Shown here: piece after piece, positions 17,627-26,402 of the stretch
How positions within the stretch are numbered: the stretch's first letter is position 1
Layout of the letters: every line of letters starts with the position of its first letter
Origin: 2-02-FULL-66-14 sp964651335
Lineage (GTDB): Bacteria > Pseudomonadota > Gammaproteobacteria > Burkholderiales > SG8-39
Direction: 5' to 3'
Length of the DNA: 64,000 nucleotides
NCBI GenBank assembly: GCA_964651335.1
Contig: CAZYVT010000013.1
Location: forward strand, 18,681-82,680
Made by a program: the position numbers and the translations under genes
Notes under the pieces: generated by a model
Database searches by the model: none
What the model was told of the DNA's origin: nothing
Seen by the model: only the letters and a program-made list of their open reading frames with translations

Positions 17627-18565
17627 TCACACTCTCTTCGCCATTTTCGGATCGAGCGTGTCGCGCAGCCCGTCGCCCAGCATGTTGACGGCGAGCACGG
17701 TCACAGCGAGAAACACGCCCGGGAAGAAGATATTGTGCGGGTAGTCGTTGAACTGCTGGCGCCCCTCGGCCATCACGTTGCCCCAGGTCGGGATGTCGGG
17801 CGGCAGCCCCACGCCGAGGAAGGACAGGATCGCCTCGACCAGGATCGAGAACGCGCAGATGAACGTTCCCTGCACGACGAGAGGCGCGATGCAATTGGGC
17901 AGGATGTGGCCGACCAGGATCTTCCAGGTTGGCGTGCCGAGCGAGATCGCGGCCTCGACGTAGGGTTCCTCGCGGATCGTCAGCACCAGCGAGCGCACTA
18001 GCCGCGTCACGCGCGGGATTTCCGGGATCGCGATCGCGACGATGACCGTCGCAAGGCTTCCGCGCCACATCGCCACCAGCGCGATCGCGATCAGGATCGC
18101 CGGGATCGCCATCAGGCCGTCCATGAAGCGCATCAGGATCCCGTCGAGCCAGCGCAGATAGCCGCTTGCGAGGCCGCATACGATGCCGATCGCGAGCGCA
18201 AGCAGGGCGCACAGGATGCCCACGATCAACGACACGCGTGTGCCGTACATCACGCGGCTATAGATGTCGCGCCCGAGCGAATCCGACCCCATCCAGAAAG
18301 TGTGCTTGATGACCCCCCCTTCCAGGGTCATGATTTCGCCGGCATTGCCGGGACGCAGGTCGCGGCTGCCGGCGTCGAACAGGGTCGGATCCACCGTACC
18401 GAGCCACGGCGCGGCGAGCGCCACGAGGACAAGGACGAGCAGCACCATGCCGCCGATGCGCACCGACCAGTTGCGCCGCACGCGCTGCCAGGCGATTTCC
18501 TGGCGTACCACCGCCGCCGCCTCGACCGACAGCGCTTCGTACTGCTTGAGCCCCGGCGCGTCCAT
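17627..18565 (-). CDS. Peptide ABC transporter permease (DppC type)
   Basis: A 312-residue inner-membrane protein with an N-terminal extension and one membrane segment (MVLLVLVLVALAAPWLG), then the BPD_transp_1 domain. The EAA loop reads EAAISLGTPTWKILVGHILP. SDSLGRDIYSRVMYGTRVSL is the hallmark N-terminal motif of DppC-like permeases. Its start overlaps the stop of the DppB-type gene by one base, so the two are co-translated. Confidence 0.92.
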   Translation of the reverse strand: MDAPGLKQYEALSVEAAAVVRQEIAWQRVRRNWSVRIGGMVLLVLVLVALAAPWLGTVDPTLFDAGSRDLRPGNAGEIMTLEGGVIKHTFWMGSDSLGRDIYSRVMYGTRVSLIVGILCALLALAIGIVCGLASGYLRWLDGILMRFMDGLMAIPAILIAIALVAMWRGSLATVIVAIAIPEIPRVTRLVRSLVLTIREEPYVEAAISLGTPTWKILVGHILPNCIAPLVVQGTFICAFSILVEAILSFLGVGLPPDIPTWGNVMAEGRQQFNDYPHNIFFPGVFLAVTVLAVNMLGDGLRDTLDPKMAKRV

Positions 18566-19506
18566 CAGTAGCGGATCCGCGGGTCAAGAAAGACGTAGGA
18601 CATGTCCACCAGCAGGTTGACGAGGACGTACACGAACGAGAAGAACAGGATCACGCCCTGGATGGTGGGAAAATCGCGCGCCAGCACCGCATCCACGGTC
18701 AGGCGCCCCAGGCCCGGGATTGCATACACCGATTCGGTCACCACGACGCCACCGATGAGCAGCGCGACGCCGATGCCGATCACGGTCACGATCGGCACCG
18801 CCGCGTTGGCGAGCGCGTGGCGCACCAGGACGCGCACTTCCGGCAGGCCCTTGGCGCGCGCGGTGCGGATGTAGTCCTCGCCCAGCGCCTCGAGCATCGA
18901 AGCGCGCGTCACGCGCGCGATCAACGCGATGTAGATCACCGAGAGAGTGACGGACGGCAGGATCAGGTGCCTGAGGAACGGCCAGAAGCCGTCGGCGAGG
19001 CGCTGATAGCCCTGCACCGGCAGGAGGCCCAGCTTGAGCGACACGATGTAGATCAGGATGTAGGCGAGTACGAACACGGGCACCGAGAATCCGAGCACCG
19101 AGAATCCCATGAGCGCGCGGTCGAACCAGCCGCCGAAGCGCCACGCGGCGATGATCCCGAGGGGCACCGAGACGACCACTGCGATCAGGATCGTGAGCGT
19201 CGCGAGCGCGAGCGTGGGCTCGAGCCGCTGGGCGATCAGCGCAGCGACCCTGGTCTTGTAGTAGAAGGATTCGCCCAGATCGCCGGTCAACAGGTTGCCG
19301 AGCCAGATGCCGAACTGGACGACGATCGGCCGGTCAAGGCCGAGGCTCGCCCGGATGTGCGCGATCTGCTCGGTATTCGCGGCGTCGCCGGCCAGGATCG
19401 CGGCCGGGTCGCCGGGCGTGAGCCGCAGCATCAGGAACACCAGCACTGCGACGATCGCGAGTACCGGGATCGTTGCGAGCAGGCGCCGCGCAAGGAACGC
19501 GTACAT
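18565..19506 (-). CDS. Peptide ABC transporter permease (DppB type)
   Basis: A 313-residue permease starting MYAFLARRLLATIPVLAIVAVLVF, with LRLTPGDPAAIL and the EAA-like loop YIRTARAKGLPEVRVLVRHAL typical of DppB/OppB. It pairs with the DppC-type protein. No good Shine-Dalgarno lies next to its ATG; the 60 bases between it and the binding-protein gene hold a strong hairpin followed by a T-rich run. This suggests read-through-limited expression relative to the binding protein. Confidence 0.92.
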   Translation of the reverse strand: MYAFLARRLLATIPVLAIVAVLVFLMLRLTPGDPAAILAGDAANTEQIAHIRASLGLDRPIVVQFGIWLGNLLTGDLGESFYYKTRVAALIAQRLEPTLALATLTILIAVVVSVPLGIIAAWRFGGWFDRALMGFSVLGFSVPVFVLAYILIYIVSLKLGLLPVQGYQRLADGFWPFLRHLILPSVTLSVIYIALIARVTRASMLEALGEDYIRTARAKGLPEVRVLVRHALANAAVPIVTVIGIGVALLIGGVVVTESVYAIPGLGRLTVDAVLARDFPTIQGVILFFSFVYVLVNLLVDMSYVFLDPRIRY

Positions 19507-19512
19507 GGTGGT

Positions 19513-19551
19513 GGAAAAAGAAACGGCTCCGGGAGTTTACGCCGGAGCCGT
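19513..19551 (-). terminator. Hairpin with T-rich tail between binding protein and permease
   Basis: A perfect 10-bp stem ACGGCTCCGG/CCGGAGCCGT (19523-19532 and 19542-19551) with a 9-base loop. On the minus strand it is followed by TTTCTTTTT. It fits a rho-independent terminator or attenuator between the solute-binding protein gene and the downstream permease genes. Confidence 0.75.
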
Positions 19552-19568
19552 CACAGAGCCGATTGCGT

Positions 19569-21155
19569 TCAGTTCTTCCTGATGTTCCAGTAGAAATTCC
19601 CCGTCTGGCGGAAGAAGCCGGTGACGTTCTTGCGCGCCGCGAGCGGGGCGTCGAACTCGCCCAGCGGCACGTGCGTCGCGACTTCGAACGCCCGCACCTG
19701 GATCGCCTCGGCCAGCTTCTTTTTCTTGCCGTCGTCGGTCTCGCGCATGAACTGGTTGCGAAGCTCGACAATCTTGTCGTCCTTGCCCCAGCCGAACCAT
19801 CCGGATTGCTCACCGCGCGTGTCGAGCGCGGCGTTGGCGATCGGGTTCCAGATGTCCGGCCCCTGCCAGGCGGTGAGGAACATGTTCCAGCCGCCCTTGT
19901 CGGGCGCGTCCTTCTTCGAGCGCCGGCCCACGAGCGTCTGCCAGTCCATCGCTTGCAGGTCCACCTTGAAGCCTGCCTGGCGCATGAGCTGCGCAGCGAC
20001 GTCGGGCAGCTTGTCGATCGCGGTGAGGTCGGTGGGCTTCATCAGCACCACCGTTGTGCCGTCGTAGCCCGAGGCCTTGAGCAGTTCCTGCGCCTTCTTC
20101 ATGTTCGACTTCGACTGGATGTCGCTGCCCGCGGTGCTGGCGTACGGTGTGCCGCAGGTGTACATCGACGCGCACGTCTTGTACAGCTCCGCCACGCCGA
20201 CCTGCGCCTTGAGGAACGGTTCCTGCGCGAACGCCGCCATCGCCGCGCGCCGCACCGCGGCATTGTCGAAGGGCTTGTGCAGGTGGTTGAAGCGCGCCAT
20301 GTATTGCAGCGGAGGGCTGTAGGTGTACACAACGATGTTCGGGTCGGCCTTCAGCGCCGGCACGTGCGGGAAAGAAGGCTGCTCGAGGATGTCCACCTCG
20401 CCATTTTGCAGCGCATTCACCTGAGCCTGCGCGTCGCGCAGCGCCAGGTTCCACTCGACACGCTCGACGAAAACGAGCTTGCCGCCGGCCGAGCCCGAGG
20501 GCGGTTCCTTCCTCGGCACGTACTTCGGGTTGCGCAGGTACACTGCCTTGTCGCCCGGCTTGAACTCGTCACGCTTGAAGATGTAGGGTCCTGAGCCGAT
20601 GTGCTCCTCGATCTGCTTGAAGGCGTCGGTCTCGGCGATGCGCTTGGGCATGATGAACGGCACATTGGAGGAGGGCTTGCCAAGCGCCTCCAGCACGAAC
20701 CCGCACGGTTCCTTGAGAAAGACCCGGAAGCTGTCGGCCGCGGGCGCGTCCATCCGCTCGACGAAGCCCATGAGCGCGACGCCCATCGAATCGCGCTTGC
20801 CCCAGCGCGCCAGCGACGCCACCACGTCCTCGCCCGTGACCGGCTTGCCGTCGTGGAACTCGAGGCCCTTGCGCAGCTTGAACGTCCAGAGCCGCTTGTC
20901 GGAACTGACGCTCCAGTCCTCGACCATCTGGGGCTGCACCTGGTTCTTCTCGTCGGAGCCGAAGAGCGTGTCGTAGATCATGTAGCCGTGGTTGCGGCTC
21001 ATGTATGCGGTGGTCCAGATGGGATCGAGGATCGCCAGGTTCGAGTGCGGGACGATGCGCAGGACTTTAGGGTCGCCCTGCGCCAGAGCCGCGCCGCAGC
21101 CGGCAACGATAGTCGCGGCGACCGCAATCGCCGCCGCGATACGTGAAATGGTCAT
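19569..21155 (-). CDS. Peptide ABC transporter substrate-binding protein (family 5)
   Basis: A 528-residue periplasmic SBP_bac_5 protein. It has a signal peptide (MTISRIAAAIAVAATIVAGCGAALAQ, probable cleavage after ALA). The family core includes WTFKLRKGLEFHDGKPVTGEDVVASL and ARFNHLHKPFDNAAVRRA. A cysteine in the signal region does not form a convincing lipobox. The frame is open upstream to 22751, but that part is antisense to the neighbouring hydrolase. It begins the minus-strand transporter set and is divergent from the D-aminoacylase gene, with 69 bases between starts. Confidence 0.92.
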   Translation of the reverse strand: MTISRIAAAIAVAATIVAGCGAALAQGDPKVLRIVPHSNLAILDPIWTTAYMSRNHGYMIYDTLFGSDEKNQVQPQMVEDWSVSSDKRLWTFKLRKGLEFHDGKPVTGEDVVASLARWGKRDSMGVALMGFVERMDAPAADSFRVFLKEPCGFVLEALGKPSSNVPFIMPKRIAETDAFKQIEEHIGSGPYIFKRDEFKPGDKAVYLRNPKYVPRKEPPSGSAGGKLVFVERVEWNLALRDAQAQVNALQNGEVDILEQPSFPHVPALKADPNIVVYTYSPPLQYMARFNHLHKPFDNAAVRRAAMAAFAQEPFLKAQVGVAELYKTCASMYTCGTPYASTAGSDIQSKSNMKKAQELLKASGYDGTTVVLMKPTDLTAIDKLPDVAAQLMRQAGFKVDLQAMDWQTLVGRRSKKDAPDKGGWNMFLTAWQGPDIWNPIANAALDTRGEQSGWFGWGKDDKIVELRNQFMRETDDGKKKKLAEAIQVRAFEVATHVPLGEFDAPLAARKNVTGFFRQTGNFYWNIRKN

Positions 21156-21224
21156 GTGGAATTCCCTCCTGGATTGAACGGCGCAAGATATCCTAAACGA
21201 CCTGTCAGGAGCAAGGAGGGCTGG

Positions 21225-22706
21225 ATGTCCGGAGGATTCGATACGGTGATCCGCGAGGTTTCGGTCTACGACGGCAGCGGAGCGCCGCCGCGCACCGCGG
21301 ACGTAGCCATCGAAGGGGGGCGGATCGCATCGGTGGGCGCGGTGGCGGGCGCCGGCCGCGAGACCGTGGATGGCCGGGGCCTCGCGCTTGCGCCCGGCTT
21401 CATCGACGTGCACACGCATGACGATTTTGCTGCCGTGATGCATCCGGAGATGGCGTTCAAGTTGGTCGGCGGGGTGACGACGTGCATCGTTGGCAACTGC
21501 GGCTTCGGCGCCGCGCCCTTCGCCGCCGCCTCCGTCATGGCGAAGACCTTGCACCCGAAGCTCGATCTTCCGGCGTGGGACGGATACGCCGGCTACGCGC
21601 AATTGTTGGAGCGCAACCCGCCCGGAACGAATATCGGCGTGCTGGTCGGGCACGGAACCGCGCGGCTCGCGGCGATGGGACTCGAGAACCGCGCGCCTGC
21701 CGGCGCCGAGATGGCAGCGATGAAAGCAATCGTCGCGGAGGGGCTGGAGGCGGGCGCGCTCGGCCTTTCCTCGGGACTCGTCTACGATCCCGGGCGCTTC
21801 GCCGCGACCGGCGAGCTGGTAGAGCTCGCTACGCTCCTGCGCGGCACGGGTGCGCTCTATGCGACCCACATGCGCGACGAAAGCGCGGGGCTTCTCGATT
21901 CGGTGCGCGAAGCGATCGAGATCGGCGAGCGAGCCGGTGTGCCGGTCCAGATTTCGCACCACAAGGCTTCCGGGCGTTCGGCGTGGGGATTGGTGCGCAA
22001 GTCGATCGAACTCATCGAGGCGGCGCAGCGGCGCGGCCTCGACGTCCATGCCGACCAGTATCCGTACACGGCGGGGAACACGATCCTCGCCGCGGTGTTT
22101 CGCGATGGAACGCTGCGCGGCGTGCTCGGCGACCTGGGGCCGGAAGAGATCGTGATCGCCTCGACCGCGCGGCATCCCGCGTGGGAAGGAAAGTCCATTG
22201 CCGCGCTCGCTGCCGCGATGGCGTGCCCGCCTGAAGAGGCTGCGGCGCGGATCCTCGCCGAAGATTCGGGAGTCACGGTCGTGCTGCACGCGATGAGCGA
22301 GGAAGACGTGCGCACCGTGATGCGCCACCCGAGCACCATGATCGGCTCGGACGGGATTCCCACGCTCGAAGGAAAGCCCCATCCCCGGCTCTACGGCACG
22401 TTCGCGCGCGTGCTGGGCCGTTACGCGCGCGACGAGGGGCTGTTTCCGCTTGCCGAGGCGGTGTATCGAATGACGGGATTCGCGGCAGCCAAGTTCGGCC
22501 TTCGCGACCGGGGCGCGGTGAAGGAAGGCGCGTGCGCGGACCTGGTGCTCTTCGATCCGCAGCGCATCATCGACCGCGGCACGTTCGAGGAACCGCATCG
22601 CCCGCCCGAGGGAATCGAGGCGGTGTACGTGAACGGCGTGAAGGCGATCGCCGGCGGACGGCCCACCGGCGCGCGCGCCGGGCGCGTGCTGCGCCGTGGC
22701 AACTGA
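21225..22706 (+). CDS. N-acyl-D-amino-acid deacylase family amidohydrolase
   Basis: A 493-residue metal-dependent amidohydrolase of the D-aminoacylase group, which removes acyl groups from N-acyl-D-amino acids. Visible motifs are DVHTHDDFAA (metal-binding HxH), GNCGFGAAP (cysteine ligand region), SSGLVYDPG, THMRDE, QISHHKASG and IGSDGIP near the C-terminal aspartate. The start ATG 21225 follows AAGGAGG at 21213-21219; the frame is open further upstream. With the divergent peptide transporter and the peptidase downstream, a role in peptide or D-amino-acid scavenging is inferred. Confidence 0.88.
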   Translation: MSGGFDTVIREVSVYDGSGAPPRTADVAIEGGRIASVGAVAGAGRETVDGRGLALAPGFIDVHTHDDFAAVMHPEMAFKLVGGVTTCIVGNCGFGAAPFAAASVMAKTLHPKLDLPAWDGYAGYAQLLERNPPGTNIGVLVGHGTARLAAMGLENRAPAGAEMAAMKAIVAEGLEAGALGLSSGLVYDPGRFAATGELVELATLLRGTGALYATHMRDESAGLLDSVREAIEIGERAGVPVQISHHKASGRSAWGLVRKSIELIEAAQRRGLDVHADQYPYTAGNTILAAVFRDGTLRGVLGDLGPEEIVIASTARHPAWEGKSIAALAAAMACPPEEAAARILAEDSGVTVVLHAMSEEDVRTVMRHPSTMIGSDGIPTLEGKPHPRLYGTFARVLGRYARDEGLFPLAEAVYRMTGFAAAKFGLRDRGAVKEGACADLVLFDPQRIIDRGTFEEPHRPPEGIEAVYVNGVKAIAGGRPTGARAGRVLRRGN

Positions 22707-22718
22707 GGGGAGAACGAC

Positions 22719-24221
22719 TTGGCACGCATCGCAATCGGCGGCATGCAGCACGAAACCAACACCTTCGCCCCTTCGAAGGCGGACTTTCCGGCGTTCGAGG
22801 CCGGCGGCGGCTGGCCCGGAGTGCAGTTCGGCGAGCCGCTGTTCGATGCCGTGGCAGGTGCGAACATCCCGGCCGAGGGCGCAATCCAGGCGCTACGCGG
22901 GATGGGCCATTCGCTGGTCGCCACTGCGTGGGCGGCGGCGAGCCCCTCGGCCCACGTCACGACCGAAGCGTTCGAGCGCATCGTCGGCGGGCTTGTGGAA
23001 CGGCTCAAAGCCGCGGGTCCCGTGGACGGGGTCTATCTCGATCTGCACGGCGCGATGGTCACCGAGGCGCACGACGACGGCGAGGGGGAGATCCTGCGCC
23101 GCGTGCGCGAAGCGGTCGGGCCGCGCGTGCCGATCGCCGCAAGCCTCGACCTGCACGCCAACGTGACGCGCGCGATGCTCGAGCGGGCGGATGCGATGGT
23201 CGCGTATCGGAGCTATCCGCACGTGGACATGGCAGAGACCGGCGCACGAGCAGCGCGGCTGCTCGACCGGATGCTGCGCACCGGAGCACGGCTCGCGAGA
23301 GGCCGCCGTACCTTCGATTTCCTCACCGGGATACCCTCGCAGTGCTCGGTCATCGAGCCGGGCCGCGGCATCTACCGGGACCTGGGCGAACTGGAGAACC
23401 GGAACGACGTCGTGCTTTCGTTTACTCCCGGTTTTCCCATGGCGGACTTCGAAGAGTGCGGCATGGCCGTGTTGGGTTACGGCATGAACGAAAAGGCAGT
23501 TGCCGCCGCCGTCGAGGGGCTGCGCGCCAGGGTGGCCGGCTCGGAAAAGGACTTTGCGCTCGAGCTGCACTTCCCCGACGAAGCGGTGGCGCGCGCGAAG
23601 CAGCGCGGCGAGCCCGGGGCGCCGGTGGTGCTCGCCGACACTCAGGATAATCCCGGCGCGGGAGGCAACGGAGACACCACCGGCCTGCTCGGCGCATTGG
23701 TGAGGCACGGCGCGCGCGAGGCGGTGCTCGGACTGCTGATCGATCCGCACTCCGCCGCACGCGCGCATGAGGCGGGGCAGGGCGCGACTTTGCCGTTTTC
23801 GCTGGGCGGAAAGTCGGGTATCCAGGGCGATGCGCCGTTCAGCGACGAATTCAGCGTCGAGCGGCTGGGCGACGGCCACTTCACCTGCACCGGGCCGATG
23901 TTCCGCGGCTTTCGCATGAATCTGGGGCCGATGGCGCTGCTGCGAAGCCGCGCTGCGCCCGGCGTGCGCGTGGCGCTCGCCTCGCGCAAGTGTCAGGCTG
24001 CCGATCAGGAGATGTTCCGCCACCTCGGAGTCGAGCCGCGAAAGGAGCGCATCCTCGCGCTCAAAAGCTCGGTGCATTTTCGCGCCGACTTCGAGCCGAT
24101 CGCGAAGGAAGTGCTGGTGGTGAAGGCGCCCGGGCCGGCGCTCGCCGATCCATCGGAGTTCAAGTGGACGAAGCTGCGCAAAGGAATCCGGCTCAGGCCC
24201 CTGGGCCCCGCGTTTGCCTGA
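22719..24221 (+). CDS. M81 family metallopeptidase (MlrC / microcystinase C-like)
   Basis: A 500-residue protein of the M81 family, named after MlrC of microcystin degraders. The N-terminal DUF1485 domain begins MARIAIGGMQHETNTFAPSK, the family signature. LDLHANVT and YRSYPHVDMAETG follow, and DTQDNPGAGGNGDTTG is in the second half. Many family members have unknown substrates and occur beside peptide transporters and amidohydrolases, as here. The start is TTG 22719, 12 bases after the D-aminoacylase stop. The 3' end overlaps the zeta-like gene by 8 bases. Confidence 0.88.
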   Translation: MARIAIGGMQHETNTFAPSKADFPAFEAGGGWPGVQFGEPLFDAVAGANIPAEGAIQALRGMGHSLVATAWAAASPSAHVTTEAFERIVGGLVERLKAAGPVDGVYLDLHGAMVTEAHDDGEGEILRRVREAVGPRVPIAASLDLHANVTRAMLERADAMVAYRSYPHVDMAETGARAARLLDRMLRTGARLARGRRTFDFLTGIPSQCSVIEPGRGIYRDLGELENRNDVVLSFTPGFPMADFEECGMAVLGYGMNEKAVAAAVEGLRARVAGSEKDFALELHFPDEAVARAKQRGEPGAPVVLADTQDNPGAGGNGDTTGLLGALVRHGAREAVLGLLIDPHSAARAHEAGQGATLPFSLGGKSGIQGDAPFSDEFSVERLGDGHFTCTGPMFRGFRMNLGPMALLRSRAAPGVRVALASRKCQAADQEMFRHLGVEPRKERILALKSSVHFRADFEPIAKEVLVVKAPGPALADPSEFKWTKLRKGIRLRPLGPAFA

Positions 24222-25008
24222 CCTGGTCGTCATCGCAGGACCGAACGGCGCTGGAAAATCCACTGCAGCGCCGCTATTGATCGGCGAGCGGCTCGGGATC
24301 GCCGAGTTCGTCAATGCCGACGTGATCGCCGCAGGACTTTCGGCGTTCGCCCCCGAGAGTGTCGCAATCGAGGCAGGCCGGATCATGTTGCGGCGTTTGG
24401 ACGAGCTTGCGGCGTCCGGTGCGGACTTCGCCTTCGAGACGACGCTCGCCTCGCGTAGTTTTGCGCCGTGGATCGCGCGGCTTCGCCGCGAACGCGGCTA
24501 CCGCTTTCATTTTTTCTTCTTGTGGCTGCCGGACGCGGAGATGGCGGTGAGCCGCGTTTCCGGACGCGTGCGCGCGGGAGGCCACTCGGTTCCGGCGCAA
24601 GACATCCGGCGCCGCTACGAACGGGGGCTGAGGAACTTCTTCCGGCTCTATTCGCCGATTGCCGACTCCTGGGAGATGCACGAGAATACGTCGCCGCCGC
24701 CGAAGCTGATCGCGGCAAAGGATAGTGATGGCTCGATCCGAATCGGTAACCAGACGCTTTGGGAAATCATCCAGGAGGGAATGCGCGTGAAAGAGAAGGA
24801 AGCGGAGTACGGTGCCGCGGAGCCGCGCGTAGCGGGAATCCCCATCAGCGAAGTGATGAACATCTTCGACCGGGCCGGCCGGGAGGCGCTTGCGCGGCAC
24901 AAGGCGCTGGGAATTCCGGTCGTGATCTGGCGCAACGGACGAGTGGTCGAGGTGCCGCCGGAGGAAATCGAAGTCAGCCAGCCGGCTGCTTTTCCCGCCA
25001 GGCCCTGA
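24214..25008 (+). CDS. Zeta-toxin-like P-loop kinase with fused antitoxin-like tail
   Basis: The 264-residue product has two parts. Residues 1-190 are a zeta-like ATPase: Walker A GPNGAGKST at 9-17, NADVIAAGLS, ETTLAS, SRVSGRVRAGGHSVP and DIRRRYERGL. Epsilon/zeta relatives phosphorylate UDP-N-acetylglucosamine. Residues 192-264 contain EALARHKALGIPVVIWRNGR followed by VVEVPPEE, resembling the small separate protein that normally accompanies chromosomal zeta-like genes (recalled pattern, not searched). The start is TTG 24214, overlapping the M81 stop. The end overlaps the convergent fic gene by 35 bases. An internal start could release the tail alone. Confidence 0.8.
   Translation: MPDLVVIAGPNGAGKSTAAPLLIGERLGIAEFVNADVIAAGLSAFAPESVAIEAGRIMLRRLDELAASGADFAFETTLASRSFAPWIARLRRERGYRFHFFFLWLPDAEMAVSRVSGRVRAGGHSVPAQDIRRRYERGLRNFFRLYSPIADSWEMHENTSPPPKLIAAKDSDGSIRIGNQTLWEIIQEGMRVKEKEAEYGAAEPRVAGIPISEVMNIFDRAGREALARHKALGIPVVIWRNGRVVEVPPEEIEVSQPAAFPARP
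24773..24789 (+). promoter_or_regulatory. Internal Shine-Dalgarno and GTG start in the zeta-like gene
   Basis: AGGAGG at 24773-24778 is followed eight bases later by an in-frame GTG (24787-24789). A closer ATG lies at 24781. Initiation at GTG would yield a 73-residue protein consisting only of the antitoxin-like tail. The spacing and the perfect SD make internal initiation plausible, but it is untested. Confidence 0.5.
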
Positions 25009-26371
25009 ACTCCGCAAGCCGCAGGCGGTAGCGCGCGATGTTGCCTTCGTGAAGATTTCGAAGCTCGGTTAGGACCATCTTCACGAAACGCGGCCGATCA
25101 TCTTCCGGAACAAGAGTTGCTGCGACCAATCTGATGGGAGCAGGCGACGGCATTGCGCCGGAGCGCACCAGCCCGGCGACCGCGTCGGCCAGCTCGGCGC
25201 GGTATTTGAGACGGAACGGATGGGGTTCCGGCAGCGCGCCGGCGACCGCCCTGAATTGCTCGCACGAGCGCTCGTAAGCCCAGGTGAACACGTCCCGCAG
25301 CAGTTCCACGCGCGCGTGCTCGTAGACCGCGAGCGTTCCCTCCACGTAGGCGCGCTCCGGCACGTCGACGAAGGAAAGCGGGCAGAGATTGTTCCTGATG
25401 AACGGGATATTGGCCGCAAGCCGCGACACCCGCTTGTTCACGTCCTCGAATGGTTGCAGGTAGGGGATGTGCACCATCAGGAAAAACGCCTGCTCGAACG
25501 GATCGTCGATCGCACTGGCCTTGTCGAGAATAATCCGGAAAAGCTCCTCGATCTGCTGCGGAACCGCGAGAGGCCGGTAAACCGTGCCGCCGATCTCGAC
25601 GATCCGTTCGCGCAGGCGGCCGCTCGCCGCAGGATCGGGGACCAGGTTCTCCGAGAGCAGCGCGTGCAGGTTCATGAACGTGTACATGTTGAAGCCGATG
25701 TCCGCTGCCTGCTCGATCAGGAACTCGATCGCCTGCTTGTGGTTGAGGATCATCTGGGTTTCAAGCCGATCCTTGCCTTCCGCGGCACGGCTGTGTTCGA
25801 TGAGGTTTACGGTGTCGAGCCGCGTGTAGGTATTGCCTTCCAGGCGCGAGGAGGCCCAGGATAGATCGATCAACAGCCGGTTCATGACGTCGCGCGCATA
25901 GGTGCCGGCCGGGCGTTGCGTGAACTGCGTGCGGCCGATTTCCGCGAGGCGCACGCGCCAATCGGCGTTGTTCAGATAGTAGGTCTCGTTCGGGCGATAG
26001 TGGTCGAGAAGCGCGCGGTCGTATCCCACTGGGCGGCGCTGCGTGATCGGACGCCGCACCCACCCGCGCAGCGTCGCGGTCTCGCTGGACACGGGGAACA
26101 CCCAGCCTTCGGCGCGCGCGGTGTCGCCGGCCTCGGTCGCTTCGACGGTGCCTTGAATGGCGGGCGCCGGGAGGTAGCGGGTAGCACGCCCTTCGCCGTG
26201 AACCAGAATGCGGTTGCTGCGGGCGAGCCGCGTAAGCAAGCGCGCGAGCGAGCGCGGGCTGGCCTCACGCGCAAAAGCCCGGGACAGCGGCGTGGCGCCG
26301 ATTCCGTTCGGATGACGAAGGATTTCGATCTCCAGGCGGTCGGCAAGATCGGGGGCTAGTTTTTTTGGCAT
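24974..26371 (-). CDS. Fic/DOC family protein with atypical active-site motif
   Basis: This 465-residue protein has an N-terminal winged-helix-like region (SRAFAREASPRSLARLLTRL), a central segment with the Fic inhibition motif SSRLEGN near residue 174, and the Fic core. The core motif reads QPFEDVNKR near residue 304 instead of HPFxDGNGR: the catalytic histidine is glutamine and both glycines are altered. Classical AMP transfer is therefore doubtful; a regulatory or other activity is possible. A C-terminal helical part of about 110 residues follows. The start ATG 26371 lies about 45 bases downstream of a good promoter covered by dyads. Confidence 0.85.
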   Translation of the reverse strand: MPKKLAPDLADRLEIEILRHPNGIGATPLSRAFAREASPRSLARLLTRLARSNRILVHGEGRATRYLPAPAIQGTVEATEAGDTARAEGWVFPVSSETATLRGWVRRPITQRRPVGYDRALLDHYRPNETYYLNNADWRVRLAEIGRTQFTQRPAGTYARDVMNRLLIDLSWASSRLEGNTYTRLDTVNLIEHSRAAEGKDRLETQMILNHKQAIEFLIEQAADIGFNMYTFMNLHALLSENLVPDPAASGRLRERIVEIGGTVYRPLAVPQQIEELFRIILDKASAIDDPFEQAFFLMVHIPYLQPFEDVNKRVSRLAANIPFIRNNLCPLSFVDVPERAYVEGTLAVYEHARVELLRDVFTWAYERSCEQFRAVAGALPEPHPFRLKYRAELADAVAGLVRSGAMPSPAPIRLVAATLVPEDDRPRFVKMVLTELRNLHEGNIARYRLRLAEFRAWREKQPAG

Positions 26372-26402
26372 GGTATACTACACAATTGGCTAGATATATA
26401 TA

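Noticed and set aside
21156..22751. Minus-strand open frame extending the peptide-binding protein upstream by about 530 codons
   Set aside because: It is antisense to the D-aminoacylase gene. The signal peptide at 21155 marks the real start.
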